Translations under genes and position numbers: made by a program
Part shown: piece after piece, positions 9,835 to 18,809 of the stretch
Position numbering within the stretch: position 1 is the stretch's first letter
Layout of the letters: each line of letters starts with the position of its first letter
Origin: Actinomycetota bacterium
GTDB lineage: Bacteria > Actinomycetota > Actinomycetes > Streptosporangiales > Streptosporangiaceae
Assembly (NCBI GenBank): GCA_003168255.1
Contig: PMSU01000098.1
Span: 42,835 to 106,834 of the forward strand
Reading direction: 5' to 3'
Length of the DNA stretch: 64,000 nt
The notes under the pieces: model-generated
What the model saw: the letters and a program-made list of their open reading frames with translations, nothing else
The model's database searches: none
What the model was told of the DNA's origin: nothing

Positions 9835-12378
9835 CTAACTTGCGGGCGGCTGAGGGACCGTGCCGCCCACGGCGGCCAGCGGCTGGGTGACCCGGACGCC
9901 TGAACCGTCTCGGCGGCCGTCCGCGGGTGGCAGGTCTACCGGGGTGCCGGCCCCGGTTGCGCCGAGCGCGGGCGCTGCACCGGCCCAGGCCAGGACGAGA
10001 GTGTCCTCACCGCGCAGGAAGCGCTGGCAGCGGACGCCGCCGGTAGCCCGCCCCTTGGCCGGATACTCGCTGTACGGGGTGACCTTGACAGTGCCGGCCG
10101 CCGTGCCGGGCAGGGCGCCTGCACTGCCTGCGACCGTCACGACCACGCCGCCGCCGTCCGCGTCGTCCGCGGCGGCGACGGCACCGAACCAGATGACCGA
10201 CGCGCGGGGTGAGAGGCGGACCCCGGCCATGCCGCCTGCCGAACGGCCCTGCGCGCGTACGGCAGCGGCGCCGAACCGCAGCAGCTGAGCGTCGCTGGTG
10301 ATAAACACCAGGTCCTGGTCCTCGCTGGTCAGCTGGACCGCGCCGATGACGCGGTCGTCGTCGCGGAGGGCGATCACCTCGAACTCGGCCTGGGTCTGGG
10401 GGTAGTCGGGGGTGACGCGTTTGACGACGCCGGACGCCGTGCCCAGGGCCAGGCCGGCCCCGATCGGCTCGACCGTCGCCAGCCCGACCACGACTTCCCC
10501 GGCCGACAGCGAGACGAACTCGCCCACCGGCGCTCCGCCGGCCAGGCCAGGGGAGTGGGCGCTCGGCGGCAGCGCGGGCAGCTCCAGCACGCCGAGCCTG
10601 ATCAGCCGGCCGGCCGAGGTCACCACCCCGATCGTGCCACGTACCGTGGCTGGGACGGCGGAGACGATGACGTCATGCGCGGAACGCGAGCCTGCGGCGC
10701 CGGCGTCGGCGCCTTCCCGTTCGGAATGGGTATCCGCGGAGCGGGCGACAAGCCCAGCCGAGGAGAGCAGTACTACGCACGGGTCATCGGCCACCTCAAG
10801 CGGCACCGCGGCGGTAATGGCCGCGCCGCCGCTTTCCAGCAGCACCGTCCGGCGCGGGGTGCCGAACTTCTCCGCGACGGCCGCGAGCTCGGTGGAGACG
10901 ACCTCGCGCATCCGCTGCTCAGACTCCAGGATCGCGGTCAGCTCGGCGATCTCCCGCTGGAGCACCTCCCGCTCGCTGTCCAGCTCGAGCCGGTCATACT
11001 TGGTGAGCCTGCGCAGCGGGGTATCCAGGATGTACTGGGCCTGCACGGAGGACAGGTCGAAGACCGACATCAGCCGTGCCTTGGCGGCGGCGGTGTCGTC
11101 GCTCGACCTGATCACGGCGATGACCTCGTCGATGTTGAGCAGCGCGATGACCAGGCCGTCGACCAGGTGCAGGCGTTCCTCGCGGACGCGCCGCCGGTAC
11201 TCCGACCGGCGGCGTATCACCTCGATGCGATGCGCTACATAGATTTCGAGCAGCTCCCGCAGCCCGAGCACCCGCGGCTGCCCGTCCACGAGCGCCACGT
11301 TGTTGATGCCGAACGTCTCCTCCATCGGCGTCAGCCGGTACAGCTCGGCGAGCACGGCCTCGGGGTGGAAGCCGCTGCGGATCTCGATGACCAGGTGCAG
11401 GCCGCGATGCCGATCGGTCAGGTCCTTGAGGTCGCTGATGCCGGCCAGTTTCTTGGCCTGTATCAGGTCTTTGATCCGGGTGATGACCTTCTCCGGGCCG
11501 ATCGCATAGGGCAGCTCGGTGACCACGATCCCGGTGCGCCGTGGGGTAATCTGCTCTACCCGCGCGGTGGCCCTGATCCGGAACGTGCCGCGGCCGCAGC
11601 GGTACGCCTCCCTGATCCCGTCCAGGCCGACGATTTTCCCGCCGGTCGGCAAGTCGGGTCCCGGTACGAAGCGCATCAACTCGTCGAGGCTGGCGTCGGG
11701 GTTCGCGATGAGGTGCCGGGCCGCGCCGATCACCTCGCCGAGATTGTGCGGCGCCATGTTCGTGGCCATCCCGACGGCGATCCCCGCGGCGCCGTTGACC
11801 AGCAGGTTTGGCAGTCCGGCGGGGAGCACATCTGGCTGTGTCTCCGTGCCGTCGTAGTTTGGGATGAAATCGACGGTGTCCTCGTTGATGGACGCCACCA
11901 TCTCCATGGCGGCAGCGGCCAGCCGTGCCTCGGTGTACCGCATGGCGGCGGCCGAGTCGTCGCCGCCCAGCGAGCCGAAGTTGCCGTGCCCGTCCACCAG
12001 CGGCAGCCGCATCGCGAACGGCTGGGCCATCCGGACGAGCGCGTCGTAGATCGCGGTGTCGCTGTGCGGATGCAGCCGCCCCATCACCTCGCCGACGACG
12101 CGGGCGCACTTGACATGACCGCGGTCGGGCCGCAGCCCCATCGCGTTCATCTGAAACAGAATCCGGCGCTGGACCGGCTTCAGCCCGTCCCTGGCGTCCG
12201 GCAGCGCGCGCTGGTATATGACCGAGTAGGCATATTCGAGGTAGCTGGCCCGCATCTCCTCGGCGACATCGATGTCGACGATGTTCTCCTCGAAGTCGTC
12301 CGGGGGCCCGGGGGGGCGGCCGGCCGAGCCGGCTCCTGGACGCGAGGCTGCCTGGCGAGTCGTGTTGCGTCGGGTCAT
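9835..12378 (-). CDS. parC: DNA topoisomerase IV subunit A / GyrA family (ParC-like)
   Basis: SYLEYAYSVIYQRALPDARDGLKPVQRRILF; GNFGSLGGDDSAAAMRYTEARL active-site Tyr; C-terminal beta-pinwheel. Confidence 0.9.
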   Translation of the reverse strand: MTRRNTTRQAASRPGAGSAGRPPGPPDDFEENIVDIDVAEEMRASYLEYAYSVIYQRALPDARDGLKPVQRRILFQMNAMGLRPDRGHVKCARVVGEVMGRLHPHSDTAIYDALVRMAQPFAMRLPLVDGHGNFGSLGGDDSAAAMRYTEARLAAAAMEMVASINEDTVDFIPNYDGTETQPDVLPAGLPNLLVNGAAGIAVGMATNMAPHNLGEVIGAARHLIANPDASLDELMRFVPGPDLPTGGKIVGLDGIREAYRCGRGTFRIRATARVEQITPRRTGIVVTELPYAIGPEKVITRIKDLIQAKKLAGISDLKDLTDRHRGLHLVIEIRSGFHPEAVLAELYRLTPMEETFGINNVALVDGQPRVLGLRELLEIYVAHRIEVIRRRSEYRRRVREERLHLVDGLVIALLNIDEVIAVIRSSDDTAAAKARLMSVFDLSSVQAQYILDTPLRRLTKYDRLELDSEREVLQREIAELTAILESEQRMREVVSTELAAVAEKFGTPRRTVLLESGGAAITAAVPLEVADDPCVVLLSSAGLVARSADTHSEREGADAGAAGSRSAHDVIVSAVPATVRGTIGVVTSAGRLIRLGVLELPALPPSAHSPGLAGGAPVGEFVSLSAGEVVVGLATVEPIGAGLALGTASGVVKRVTPDYPQTQAEFEVIALRDDDRVIGAVQLTSEDQDLVFITSDAQLLRFGAAAVRAQGRSAGGMAGVRLSPRASVIWFGAVAAADDADGGGVVVTVAGSAGALPGTAAGTVKVTPYSEYPAKGRATGGVRCQRFLRGEDTLVLAWAGAAPALGATGAGTPVDLPPADGRRDGSGVRVTQPLAAVGGTVPQPPAS

Positions 12379-12593
12379 GACGGCTATTCTCCCGCCGCCA
12401 GACCGGATTCAAGCGCAGCGGCCCCGGCGTGCCTGTCGCCTTACCCAGCCGGCCGGGCTCTCCGCCACCCTGGATGCCATCAGGCCCGCGCTCCGTGCCC
12501 GCAGTGATGACCTCAGAGGCCTCGTCAGCCACACCAAGCGCCTCCGTCACGCCATGGACGAGACTCTGCCACTCCACGCATGCCATACAGCTT

Positions 12594-12643
12594 GATCGAT
12601 GTGGCAGAGCCCCCCACCGGTGGTAGGTAACGCCACATCGATC
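12594..12643. repeat. palindromic element copy A (40-bp ATGTGGC…GCCACAT core)
   Basis: GATCGATGTGGC…CCACCGGTGG…GCCACATCGATC; 12-bp perfect outer arms; core 12599-12638; same core found at 49532-49571 and 49789-49828. Confidence 0.85.
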
Positions 12644-12863
12644 TTCGGCGGCGCTACGGAAAACGTGGCTCACGGGGTCGGTGGTGCCGGTGTGACGAGA
12701 GTAATCCGGTCGGCAGGGTCCGGAGGCACCGCACGATCGTCCGGGATCAGGAATCGACGGTTCATGCCACGACGTGTCCCAGAGGGGGGTAGATCCACAT
12801 TGATCTTGCAGGCAGCCGGCGCAGGGCGGCCGATGCGCCAGGCTCGCGCTGGGACGGAGCGGC

Positions 12864-13652
12864 TCAGCTTACGGAGAAGCCGCCGTCGACGAAGATGACC
12901 TGCCCAGTCACGTAGTCGCTCGCCTGGCTGGCCAGGAATACTGCGACGCCCTCGAAGTCGGCAGCCTCGCCGTTGCGCCCCGTCATTGTCCTGGCCGCAA
13001 GCGCCGCCGACCTGACTGGGTCCGACGCAACTGGGGCCGTGAGTGGCGTGGCCACGAAGCCGGGCGAGATCGCGTTGCAGCACACGCCCCGCCCCGCCCA
13101 CGCCTCGGACTGCGACCGGGTAAGAGCGGTGAGGCCGCCCTTGGACGCACCGTAGGCTCCGCTGTTGCCGAACGCGCGCACCGCCTGCTGCGAGGCGACG
13201 TTGATGATCCGCCCCCAGCCCCGCCGCGCCATCTGCGGCCCGAACCGCTGGCCTAGCACGAACGGCGCGGTGAGGTTGACCGCGATGGTCTGGTCCCAGT
13301 CCGCCATCGTCAGCGCGTCCATCGGCGGCCGCAGGTTGATCCCGGCCGAGTTGACCAGGATGTCAGGCTCGCCGAATTCCCCCGCCGCCGCCTCCGCAGC
13401 CCGCTCGAGCGCTCCGCGGTCACCGACGTCCGCGCTCACCGCGACCGCCGAGCGGCCCGCCGCCCGCAACTCGCGCACCGTCTCTTCCAACTGGCGCTCA
13501 CCTCGGGCCACCAGCACCACCCGAGCGCCCGCATGAGCCAGCGCCCCGGCGATCGCCCGGCCGATGCCGGAGCTGCCGCCGGTCACGATGGCGACCCGCC
13601 CGTCCAATGAGAACAGCCGGTCCAGATAGCCGGTCACATGCCCACCGGGCAC
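12864..13652 (-). CDS. SDR family oxidoreductase
   Basis: VAIVTGGSSGIGRAIAGALAHAGARVVLVAR (Rossmann), NSAG, YGASKGGL active site. Confidence 0.9.
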   Translation of the reverse strand: MPGGHVTGYLDRLFSLDGRVAIVTGGSSGIGRAIAGALAHAGARVVLVARGERQLEETVRELRAAGRSAVAVSADVGDRGALERAAEAAAGEFGEPDILVNSAGINLRPPMDALTMADWDQTIAVNLTAPFVLGQRFGPQMARRGWGRIINVASQQAVRAFGNSGAYGASKGGLTALTRSQSEAWAGRGVCCNAISPGFVATPLTAPVASDPVRSAALAARTMTGRNGEAADFEGVAVFLASQASDYVTGQVIFVDGGFSVS

Positions 13653-13711
13653 ATCAGGCTCATCCGCGGGGGCCGGGCACGCGAGTGAGCCGTGCGCGGG
13701 GAGCCGAGCCC

Positions 13712-13786
13712 GGGGGAGCCGCGTGCGGGGGAGCCGCGTGCGGGGGAGCCGCGTGCGGGGGAGCCGCGTGCGGGGGAGCCGCGTGC
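13712..13786. repeat. 15-bp tandem repeat (GGGGGAGCCGCGTGC) x5
   Basis: Five perfect consecutive copies plus degenerate flanks between two minus-strand genes. Confidence 0.95.
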
Positions 13787-13804
13787 GGGGGAGTCACGCG
13801 CATG

Positions 13805-14698
13805 TCAGAGCGCGGGACGCGCGCCGAGCATGGCTAGCGCCTGCGCGGCCAGCCTGCATCCGCTCGTGAGCGCCTCGCCAGGCGGTTTCTTGTTCAGCCA
13901 GGGTGGCAGGAAGCCCGCGCAGAACGCGTCCCCGGCCCCGGTCCTGTCCACGATCCGCTCAACCGGCTGGGCCGGCGCCCGCACCGGATCCTGGCGGCCG
14001 TTGGAGTAGAACAGCGCGCCGTCAGCGCCCAGCTTCATGACCACCTGCGGGTACCAGGCGTTCAGCACGCGCGCGGCCTGCTCGGGATCATCACGCCCGG
14101 TCAGCACGGTTGCCTCGGCTGCGTTCACGAAAAGCAGGGAGGCGCCGTTGCTCATCTGGAGGAAGGGCTCGGCGCCGGCGCGCTCCACCGGCGCCGCGGA
14201 TGCCGCGTCCACCGATACCGTCATGCCCGCCCGAGAGGCGAGCTGGCACGCCGCCAGCGCGGCCGGCCTGGAGCCCTCATTCACCAGCGTGTACCCCGAC
14301 ACGTGCAGGTGGCTGCCGGGGTTGAAGAGGTCCTTGGGCAGGTCGTCGGGTGACAGTGCGGCGTTCGCGCCCGGATCAGACATCATCGTCCCGTCACCCT
14401 TGTGCGTGACCATGACGACGCAGGTTCCCGTCGGCCGTTCCGGATCCATCACGAGGCGGGCATCGACCCCATATCCCATGAGCTCCATGTCCCTGTTCCG
14501 GCCCGCGATGTCCGAGCCGCGGCGGCCGACGAAGGCAACTTCGGCGCCGTCAACGGCCAGCCACGCGGCGACATTGGCCCCCGCGCCTCCGCCGTGCATG
14601 CTTACGGAAGCGGGAGTGTCGCTTCCCCGAGCAAGGGGGAGCGCTGCATGCGCGACCGTGTCTGTCATGAGGTCCCCAATGACCACAATGCGCGTCAT
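13805..14698 (-). CDS. PfkB/ribokinase-family carbohydrate kinase
   Basis: GGGAGANVAAWLAVDGAEVAFVGRRGSD; DRTGAGDAFCAGFLP. Confidence 0.9.
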   Translation of the reverse strand: MTRIVVIGDLMTDTVAHAALPLARGSDTPASVSMHGGGAGANVAAWLAVDGAEVAFVGRRGSDIAGRNRDMELMGYGVDARLVMDPERPTGTCVVMVTHKGDGTMMSDPGANAALSPDDLPKDLFNPGSHLHVSGYTLVNEGSRPAALAACQLASRAGMTVSVDAASAAPVERAGAEPFLQMSNGASLLFVNAAEATVLTGRDDPEQAARVLNAWYPQVVMKLGADGALFYSNGRQDPVRAPAQPVERIVDRTGAGDAFCAGFLPPWLNKKPPGEALTSGCRLAAQALAMLGARPAL

Positions 14699-15096
14699 GT
14701 CGTCATCACCCCATCCCAGACCGGTACGGTGACCCTTTCCCCTGGCGAATGGCAGCGGTGGATAAAAACCTAACAGCTCAGCGACCCGTTCCGCTGCCTT
14801 CCCAGCGCGAATCTGCTAATACCACGGCAGCGCGGCCCTAAACGGCAAGCCTTGCCACCCGGCCTGCCGCGACGAGGACCGTCTCAACCCGATTCGGCGG
14901 CGAGCTGTTGGCTAAGGCTACCCAACCGGTCGGGAACAGCCGTCCCGTGCCCGTGGCCGGGACTACGTTGAGCCCGTCTTGTCGCCGCCCGCGACGAGGT
15001 GGGTCTGGCAGTCCTGCCAGGCGGCAAGCAGGTCATCGATCCGGCGCTGTCAGGCGGCCATCGGCGCACCGGACCATGACCCGCCCGACCCGCGCG

Positions 15097-15564
15097 CTAC
15101 CCGTCCTGGATGTTGCCGAGGTGCGACACCACGGTCTCGGCGAGATCGCCGAGCGCCCGGATCTGCTCGCCGGACAGCCGGTCGATGAAGTGCCTGCGAA
15201 CCGACTCGAGGTGCGGCGGTGCCGCGGCCCTGATCGCTTGCCAGCCCGTTTCGGTGAGGGTGAGGACGGCGCCTCGCCCGTCTGACGGGCATTCCCGCCG
15301 GGCGACGAGCCCGCGCTGCTCCATCCGGGTGATGTGGTGCGACAGCCGGCTCTTCGACCAGAGCATGTGCGCCGCGAGATCGCCAAGCCTGAGCACGTGC
15401 CCGTCCGACTCGGACAGGCTGGAAAGCACGTCGTAGTCGGCGTCCGAGAGTCCGGAGTCTTTCGCCAGGTCGCGGGTGATCTGTAGGTCGAGCAGGGCGC
15501 GCATCCGGCGGTATCCGAGCCAGGCGCGAGCCTCCGCTTGGTTGAGCCACCGGGGTTCGGGCAT
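15097..15564 (-). CDS. MarR family transcriptional regulator
   Basis: DYDVLSSLSESDGHVLRLGDLAAHMLWSKSRLSHHITRMEQRGLVARRECPSDGRGAVLTLTETG. Confidence 0.92.
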   Translation of the reverse strand: MPEPRWLNQAEARAWLGYRRMRALLDLQITRDLAKDSGLSDADYDVLSSLSESDGHVLRLGDLAAHMLWSKSRLSHHITRMEQRGLVARRECPSDGRGAVLTLTETGWQAIRAAAPPHLESVRRHFIDRLSGEQIRALGDLAETVVSHLGNIQDG

Positions 15565-15582
15565 GACACCAGGTTAGCAGGT

Positions 15583-15628
15583 AGTTGACACGTCTACTAA
15601 ATCGACGTACTGTCAGTTGACATGTCAA
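15583..15628. promoter_or_regulatory. putative MarR operator pair
   Basis: AGTTGACACGTCTACT (15583-15598, imperfect palindrome) and perfect TTGACATGTCAA (15617-15628) in divergent marR intergenic region. Confidence 0.6.
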
Positions 15629-15632
15629 AAAC

Positions 15633-16451
15633 TTGCAAAGTAATTCAGCGGTGAGCCGGGTAGCGGCTGAGCCCGCGGCGGCAACTGGCCGGGCAGCTCC
15701 GGCGGTCCGGGCAGCTCCGGCGGTCCGGGCAGCTCCGGCGGTCCGGGCAGCGGCCGAGCGTGCAGCGGTGGCTCATTGGGCGACGCCGGTCGCGGGCCGG
15801 GCGATTCAGGCAACGGGCCGGGCTGCTCCGGATGCGCGGCCGCGGCCGCGGCTCGCCCGGCCAGTGGTCCGCCGCCTGGTCAGCCTCTACGCCGGGCTTG
15901 TCCTGTTCGGCCTGAGCGTGGCGCTGATGATCTCCGCCAGGCTCGGCCTCGATCCGTGGGACGTGTTCCACCAGGGCCTGGCCAGGCGGACCGGGCTGCC
16001 TTTCGGCTGGATCGTGAACGGTGTCGGCGTGGGAGTCCTGCTGCTCTGGATTCCGCTCAGGCAGCGCCCGGGGTTCGGCACCGTCAGCAACGTCATCGTC
16101 GTCGGGCTGGTGGTCGATGCGGCGCTCCCGCTGCTGCCGCAGCCGAGGGCGATGGCCGTCCGCATTGCCTACCTGACCGCCGGCATCCTCGCCAACGGCG
16201 TCGCGACCGGCCTGTACATCGGCGCCGGGCTCGGCCCGGGCCCGCGGGACGGGCTGATGACCGGCCTGGCAAAGCGGGGCTGGCCCATCCGCCGGGTGCG
16301 TACGTCGATCGAGCTTGCCGTGCTCGCGGCCGGCTGGCTGCTTGGCGGCACGGTCGGCATCGGGACTCTGCTCTACGCCATCAGCATCGGCCCCCTCGCC
16401 CACGTGCTCATCCCGAAACTAACCATCGCGAACCAAGAGGATCACACATGA
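15633..16451 (+). CDS. YczE/YitT-like integral membrane protein
   Basis: RRLVSLYAGLVLFGLSVALMISARLGLDPWDVFHQGLARRTG; GLYIGAGLGPGPRDGLMTGL; N-terminus is low-complexity so true start may be downstream. Confidence 0.8.
   Translation: MQSNSAVSRVAAEPAAATGRAAPAVRAAPAVRAAPAVRAAAERAAVAHWATPVAGRAIQATGRAAPDARPRPRLARPVVRRLVSLYAGLVLFGLSVALMISARLGLDPWDVFHQGLARRTGLPFGWIVNGVGVGVLLLWIPLRQRPGFGTVSNVIVVGLVVDAALPLLPQPRAMAVRIAYLTAGILANGVATGLYIGAGLGPGPRDGLMTGLAKRGWPIRRVRTSIELAVLAAGWLLGGTVGIGTLLYAISIGPLAHVLIPKLTIANQEDHT
15689..15742. repeat. 18-bp tandem repeat (CCGGGCAGCTCCGGCGGT) x3
   Basis: Three perfect copies plus partial, at the 5' end of the YczE-like ORF. Confidence 0.9.
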
Positions 16452-17320
16452 CTAGCGTGCAATTCGGGCTGAACGTGCCCGCATCGGCTGCCCCGGGCAC
16501 CGACCCCGTCGCCCTGGCTCGCAGGGCCGAAGATCTCGGCTTCGACTTCATCTCGACCGCCGACCACCCGTGCGGGGACCAGCCCACATATGAGACCTGG
16601 ACCATGCTGTCCTGGATCGCCGCGAGCACCTCGCGGATCCGGGTGGCGACCCGTGTACTGGGCGTGCCGTACCGGCACCCGCCGATGGTGGCCAAGATGG
16701 CGGAGACGCTGGACCGGCTGTCCGGCGGCCGGCTCATCCTCGGCCTCGGCGGTGGCTACTCGGACGCCGAATTCCGCGCGTTCGGGATGGGCGTCCCGTC
16801 ACCGCGGGACAAGGTGGACGGCCTGGCCGAGGCGATCACCATCATCCGCGGCCTGTGGTCGCAGCCCGGGTTCACCTTCGAGGGCAGGCGTTACCAGACG
16901 GTCGAGGCCGACCTCGAGCCCAAGCCTGGCCACAGCATCCCTGTCTGGCTTGGCACGTTCGGCGATCGGGCACTTGCCGTAACCGGCCGCCTGGCCGATG
17001 GCTGGATTCCCTCGCTCGGCTATGCCTCGCTAGAGCAATTGGCAGTCATGCGGGAGCGGGTGCTCGCCGCCGCCAGGGAGGCCGGCCGCGACACCAGCCA
17101 GTTCACCTGTGCTCTCAACCTGGAGGTCCAGGTGGACGAGCAGGCAACGGCCGGCCCTTCCGTGCTGGCCGGCCCGCCAGGCGCCGTTGCCGAGCAGCTG
17201 ATTGGCCTCGTCGCGGCGGGCTTCACCGCGCTGAATTTCATAGTCGCGGCCCGTTCCGCCGATGAGCAAGCCGAACGGCTGGCGCGGGAGGTACTGCCCG
17301 AGGTAGCCGCGGCCGCCTGA
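16448..17320 (+). CDS. LLM class (F420/flavin-dependent) oxidoreductase
   Basis: MTSVQFGLNVPASAAPGTDPVALARRAEDLGFDFISTADHP; RLSGGRLILGLGGGYSDAEFRAFG. Confidence 0.9.
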   Translation: MTSVQFGLNVPASAAPGTDPVALARRAEDLGFDFISTADHPCGDQPTYETWTMLSWIAASTSRIRVATRVLGVPYRHPPMVAKMAETLDRLSGGRLILGLGGGYSDAEFRAFGMGVPSPRDKVDGLAEAITIIRGLWSQPGFTFEGRRYQTVEADLEPKPGHSIPVWLGTFGDRALAVTGRLADGWIPSLGYASLEQLAVMRERVLAAAREAGRDTSQFTCALNLEVQVDEQATAGPSVLAGPPGAVAEQLIGLVAAGFTALNFIVAARSADEQAERLAREVLPEVAAAA

Positions 17321-17365
17321 GGCGGGTACCAGGCGGGGGCGGCGGCTGGAGTATGTTGATCGGTC

Positions 17366-17596
17366 ATGGTCTGGACCTGGCAGCTTGAGAAGGCAGACGG
17401 AACAGTGCTCACCGCCCGCGGCCTGCCGGCCGAAACCTTCCCCAGCCAGTCAGACGCGGAGAGCTGGATCGGCGAGAACTGGCGGAGCCTGCTGGAGGCC
17501 GGCGTCGATCAGGTGACGCTGCTCGAGGACGGGCGCAAAGAATACGGTCCGATGAGCCTGCACCCCGCCGAGGCGGACCCGACCGACTCCGCCTAG
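17366..17596 (+). CDS. conserved hypothetical protein (76 aa)
   Basis: Compact ORF MVWTWQLEKADGTVLTARGLPAETFPSQSDAESWIGENWRSLLEAG…; stop codon lies in the first 19-bp repeat. Confidence 0.65.
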   Translation: MVWTWQLEKADGTVLTARGLPAETFPSQSDAESWIGENWRSLLEAGVDQVTLLEDGRKEYGPMSLHPAEADPTDSA

Positions 17597-17710
17597 CCTT
17601 CTACTGGCCGGCTAGCCCTGTACTGGCCGGCTAGTCCTGTACTGGCCGGCTAGCCCTGTACTGGCCGGCTAGCCCTGTACTGGCCGCCTAGTCCTGTACT
17701 GGTCGCCTAG
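17593..17710. repeat. array 1 of 19-bp CTAG-starting tandem repeat (CTAGYCCTGTACTGGCCGG), six units
   Basis: Units at 17593, 17612, 17631, 17650, 17669, 17688 followed by a terminal CTAG. Confidence 0.95.
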
Positions 17711-18492
17711 TGAGCTGGTCCTGAGTTCCTGGATTGCGACGTGGATCGTGGCGTGCGATGAATTCCGGCTGCCGACGACGTCTGTGTTATGCCGACCAAG
17801 ATGAGCGTGCGAATCACAAAGAGGTGCCAGCTATGACGCAGCCCGCTACGAGCAACGAGTCCACGGACCTCATGAACTACCTGACCGGGCAGCGCGAGCA
17901 CGTGCTGGGCATCCTGGAGAACCTGCCCGAGGAGGCGATGCGCCGCCCCGTGCTGCCGACCGGCTGGACCTGCGCCGGGCTGGTCCAGCACCTGGCCCTG
18001 GACGTCGAGCGGTTCTGGTTCCGCCAGGTCATGACCGGTGAGCAGGTCGGGCCGGACGAGTTCGGCGACGACGGCTGGCAGGTGCGGCCCGAGGTGTCGG
18101 CCACGGCCGTGCTGGACCTGTACCGGCGTGAGATAGAGCTGGCCGACAAGATCATCACCGCCGCTTCGCTGGAAACCCCGCCCGCCTGGTGGCCGGAGTT
18201 CTTCCCGCCCAGCTTCCACTTGGACAACCTGCGGCAGGTCCTGCTGCACGTGATCGCCGAGACGGCCTGCCACGCCGGCCACCTGGACGCCGCCCGTGAA
18301 CTCATCGACGGCCAGACCTGGCTCATCCTCACCTGACACAACGGGCCAGCCCGACGGCCCCCGTGGCAGCAACAGCCCGCGCCCAAGATTGGGACAACAC
18401 GCGCATCCGCCAGCCAGGCAACGGACCAAGCTCACGCCTGGGACTCAAGACGACTCACGTGGTAACCAAGGAACTCAGGACCAGCTCACTAG
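17707..18492. mobile_element. putative non-autonomous mobile cassette with 24-bp perfect inverted ends (20-bp TIR plus CTAG) carrying a DinB-family gene
   Basis: CTAGTGAGCTGGTCCTGAGTTCCT at 17707-17730 and its exact reverse complement AGGAACTCAGGACCAGCTCACTAG at 18469-18492. Confidence 0.6.
17833..18336 (+). CDS. DinB family protein (DUF664 / mycothiol-transferase-like)
   Basis: MTQPATSNESTDLMNYLTGQREHVLGILENLPEEAMRRPVLPTGWTCAGLVQHLALDVERFWFRQVM…HVIAETACHAGHLDAARELIDG. Confidence 0.88.
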   Translation: MTQPATSNESTDLMNYLTGQREHVLGILENLPEEAMRRPVLPTGWTCAGLVQHLALDVERFWFRQVMTGEQVGPDEFGDDGWQVRPEVSATAVLDLYRREIELADKIITAASLETPPAWWPEFFPPSFHLDNLRQVLLHVIAETACHAGHLDAARELIDGQTWLILT

Positions 18493-18530
18493 CCCTTTAC
18501 TGGTCGGCTGGCCCTGTACTGGCCGGCTAG
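18489..18530. repeat. array 2 of the 19-bp repeat, two units
   Basis: CTAGCCCTTTACTGGTCGG, CTGGCCCTGTACTGGCCGG, then CTAG directly abutting the IS remnant. Confidence 0.9.
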
Positions 18531-18735
18531 GGCGTGTCCTATAGATCATGAGACGGGGTGGCGGAGCCAGATTCTGATGGAGGCTACGTTGATGGTTCCG
18601 CGCCAGACGAAGTCGCGTTTGTCGTATCTAGTGGCCACAGCGCGGTGCTGGTGCAGATGGCAAACGGCCCGCTCCACGACGTTGCGCTGCTGGTAAGCAG
18701 CGGCGTCGAAGGCGGGCGGCCGCCAGGACCTGGCC
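18531..18735 (-). pseudogene. C-terminal remnant of an IS5-type transposase with one IS end
   Basis: Minus-strand reading …RPPAFDAAAYQQRNVVERAVCHLHQHRAVATRYDKRDFVWRGTINVASIRIWLRHPVS* (stop at 18546-18548); GGCGTGTCCTATAGATCATGAG abuts CTAG. Confidence 0.75.
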
Positions 18736-18809
18736 GGTACTCAACCTTTGCCGCCCGGCCGGGGGTTCATAAGGGTGACGGGGATGCGACGAGAACGTCT
18801 GGAGCACGG

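Noticed and set aside
10555-12507. 650-aa plus-strand ORF opposite parC
   Set aside because: Antisense to a clearly conserved topoisomerase gene; no domain-like sequence.
17593-17710. possible CRISPR array (regular 19-bp repeats)
   Set aside because: Units are directly contiguous with no variable spacers, and no cas genes are present.
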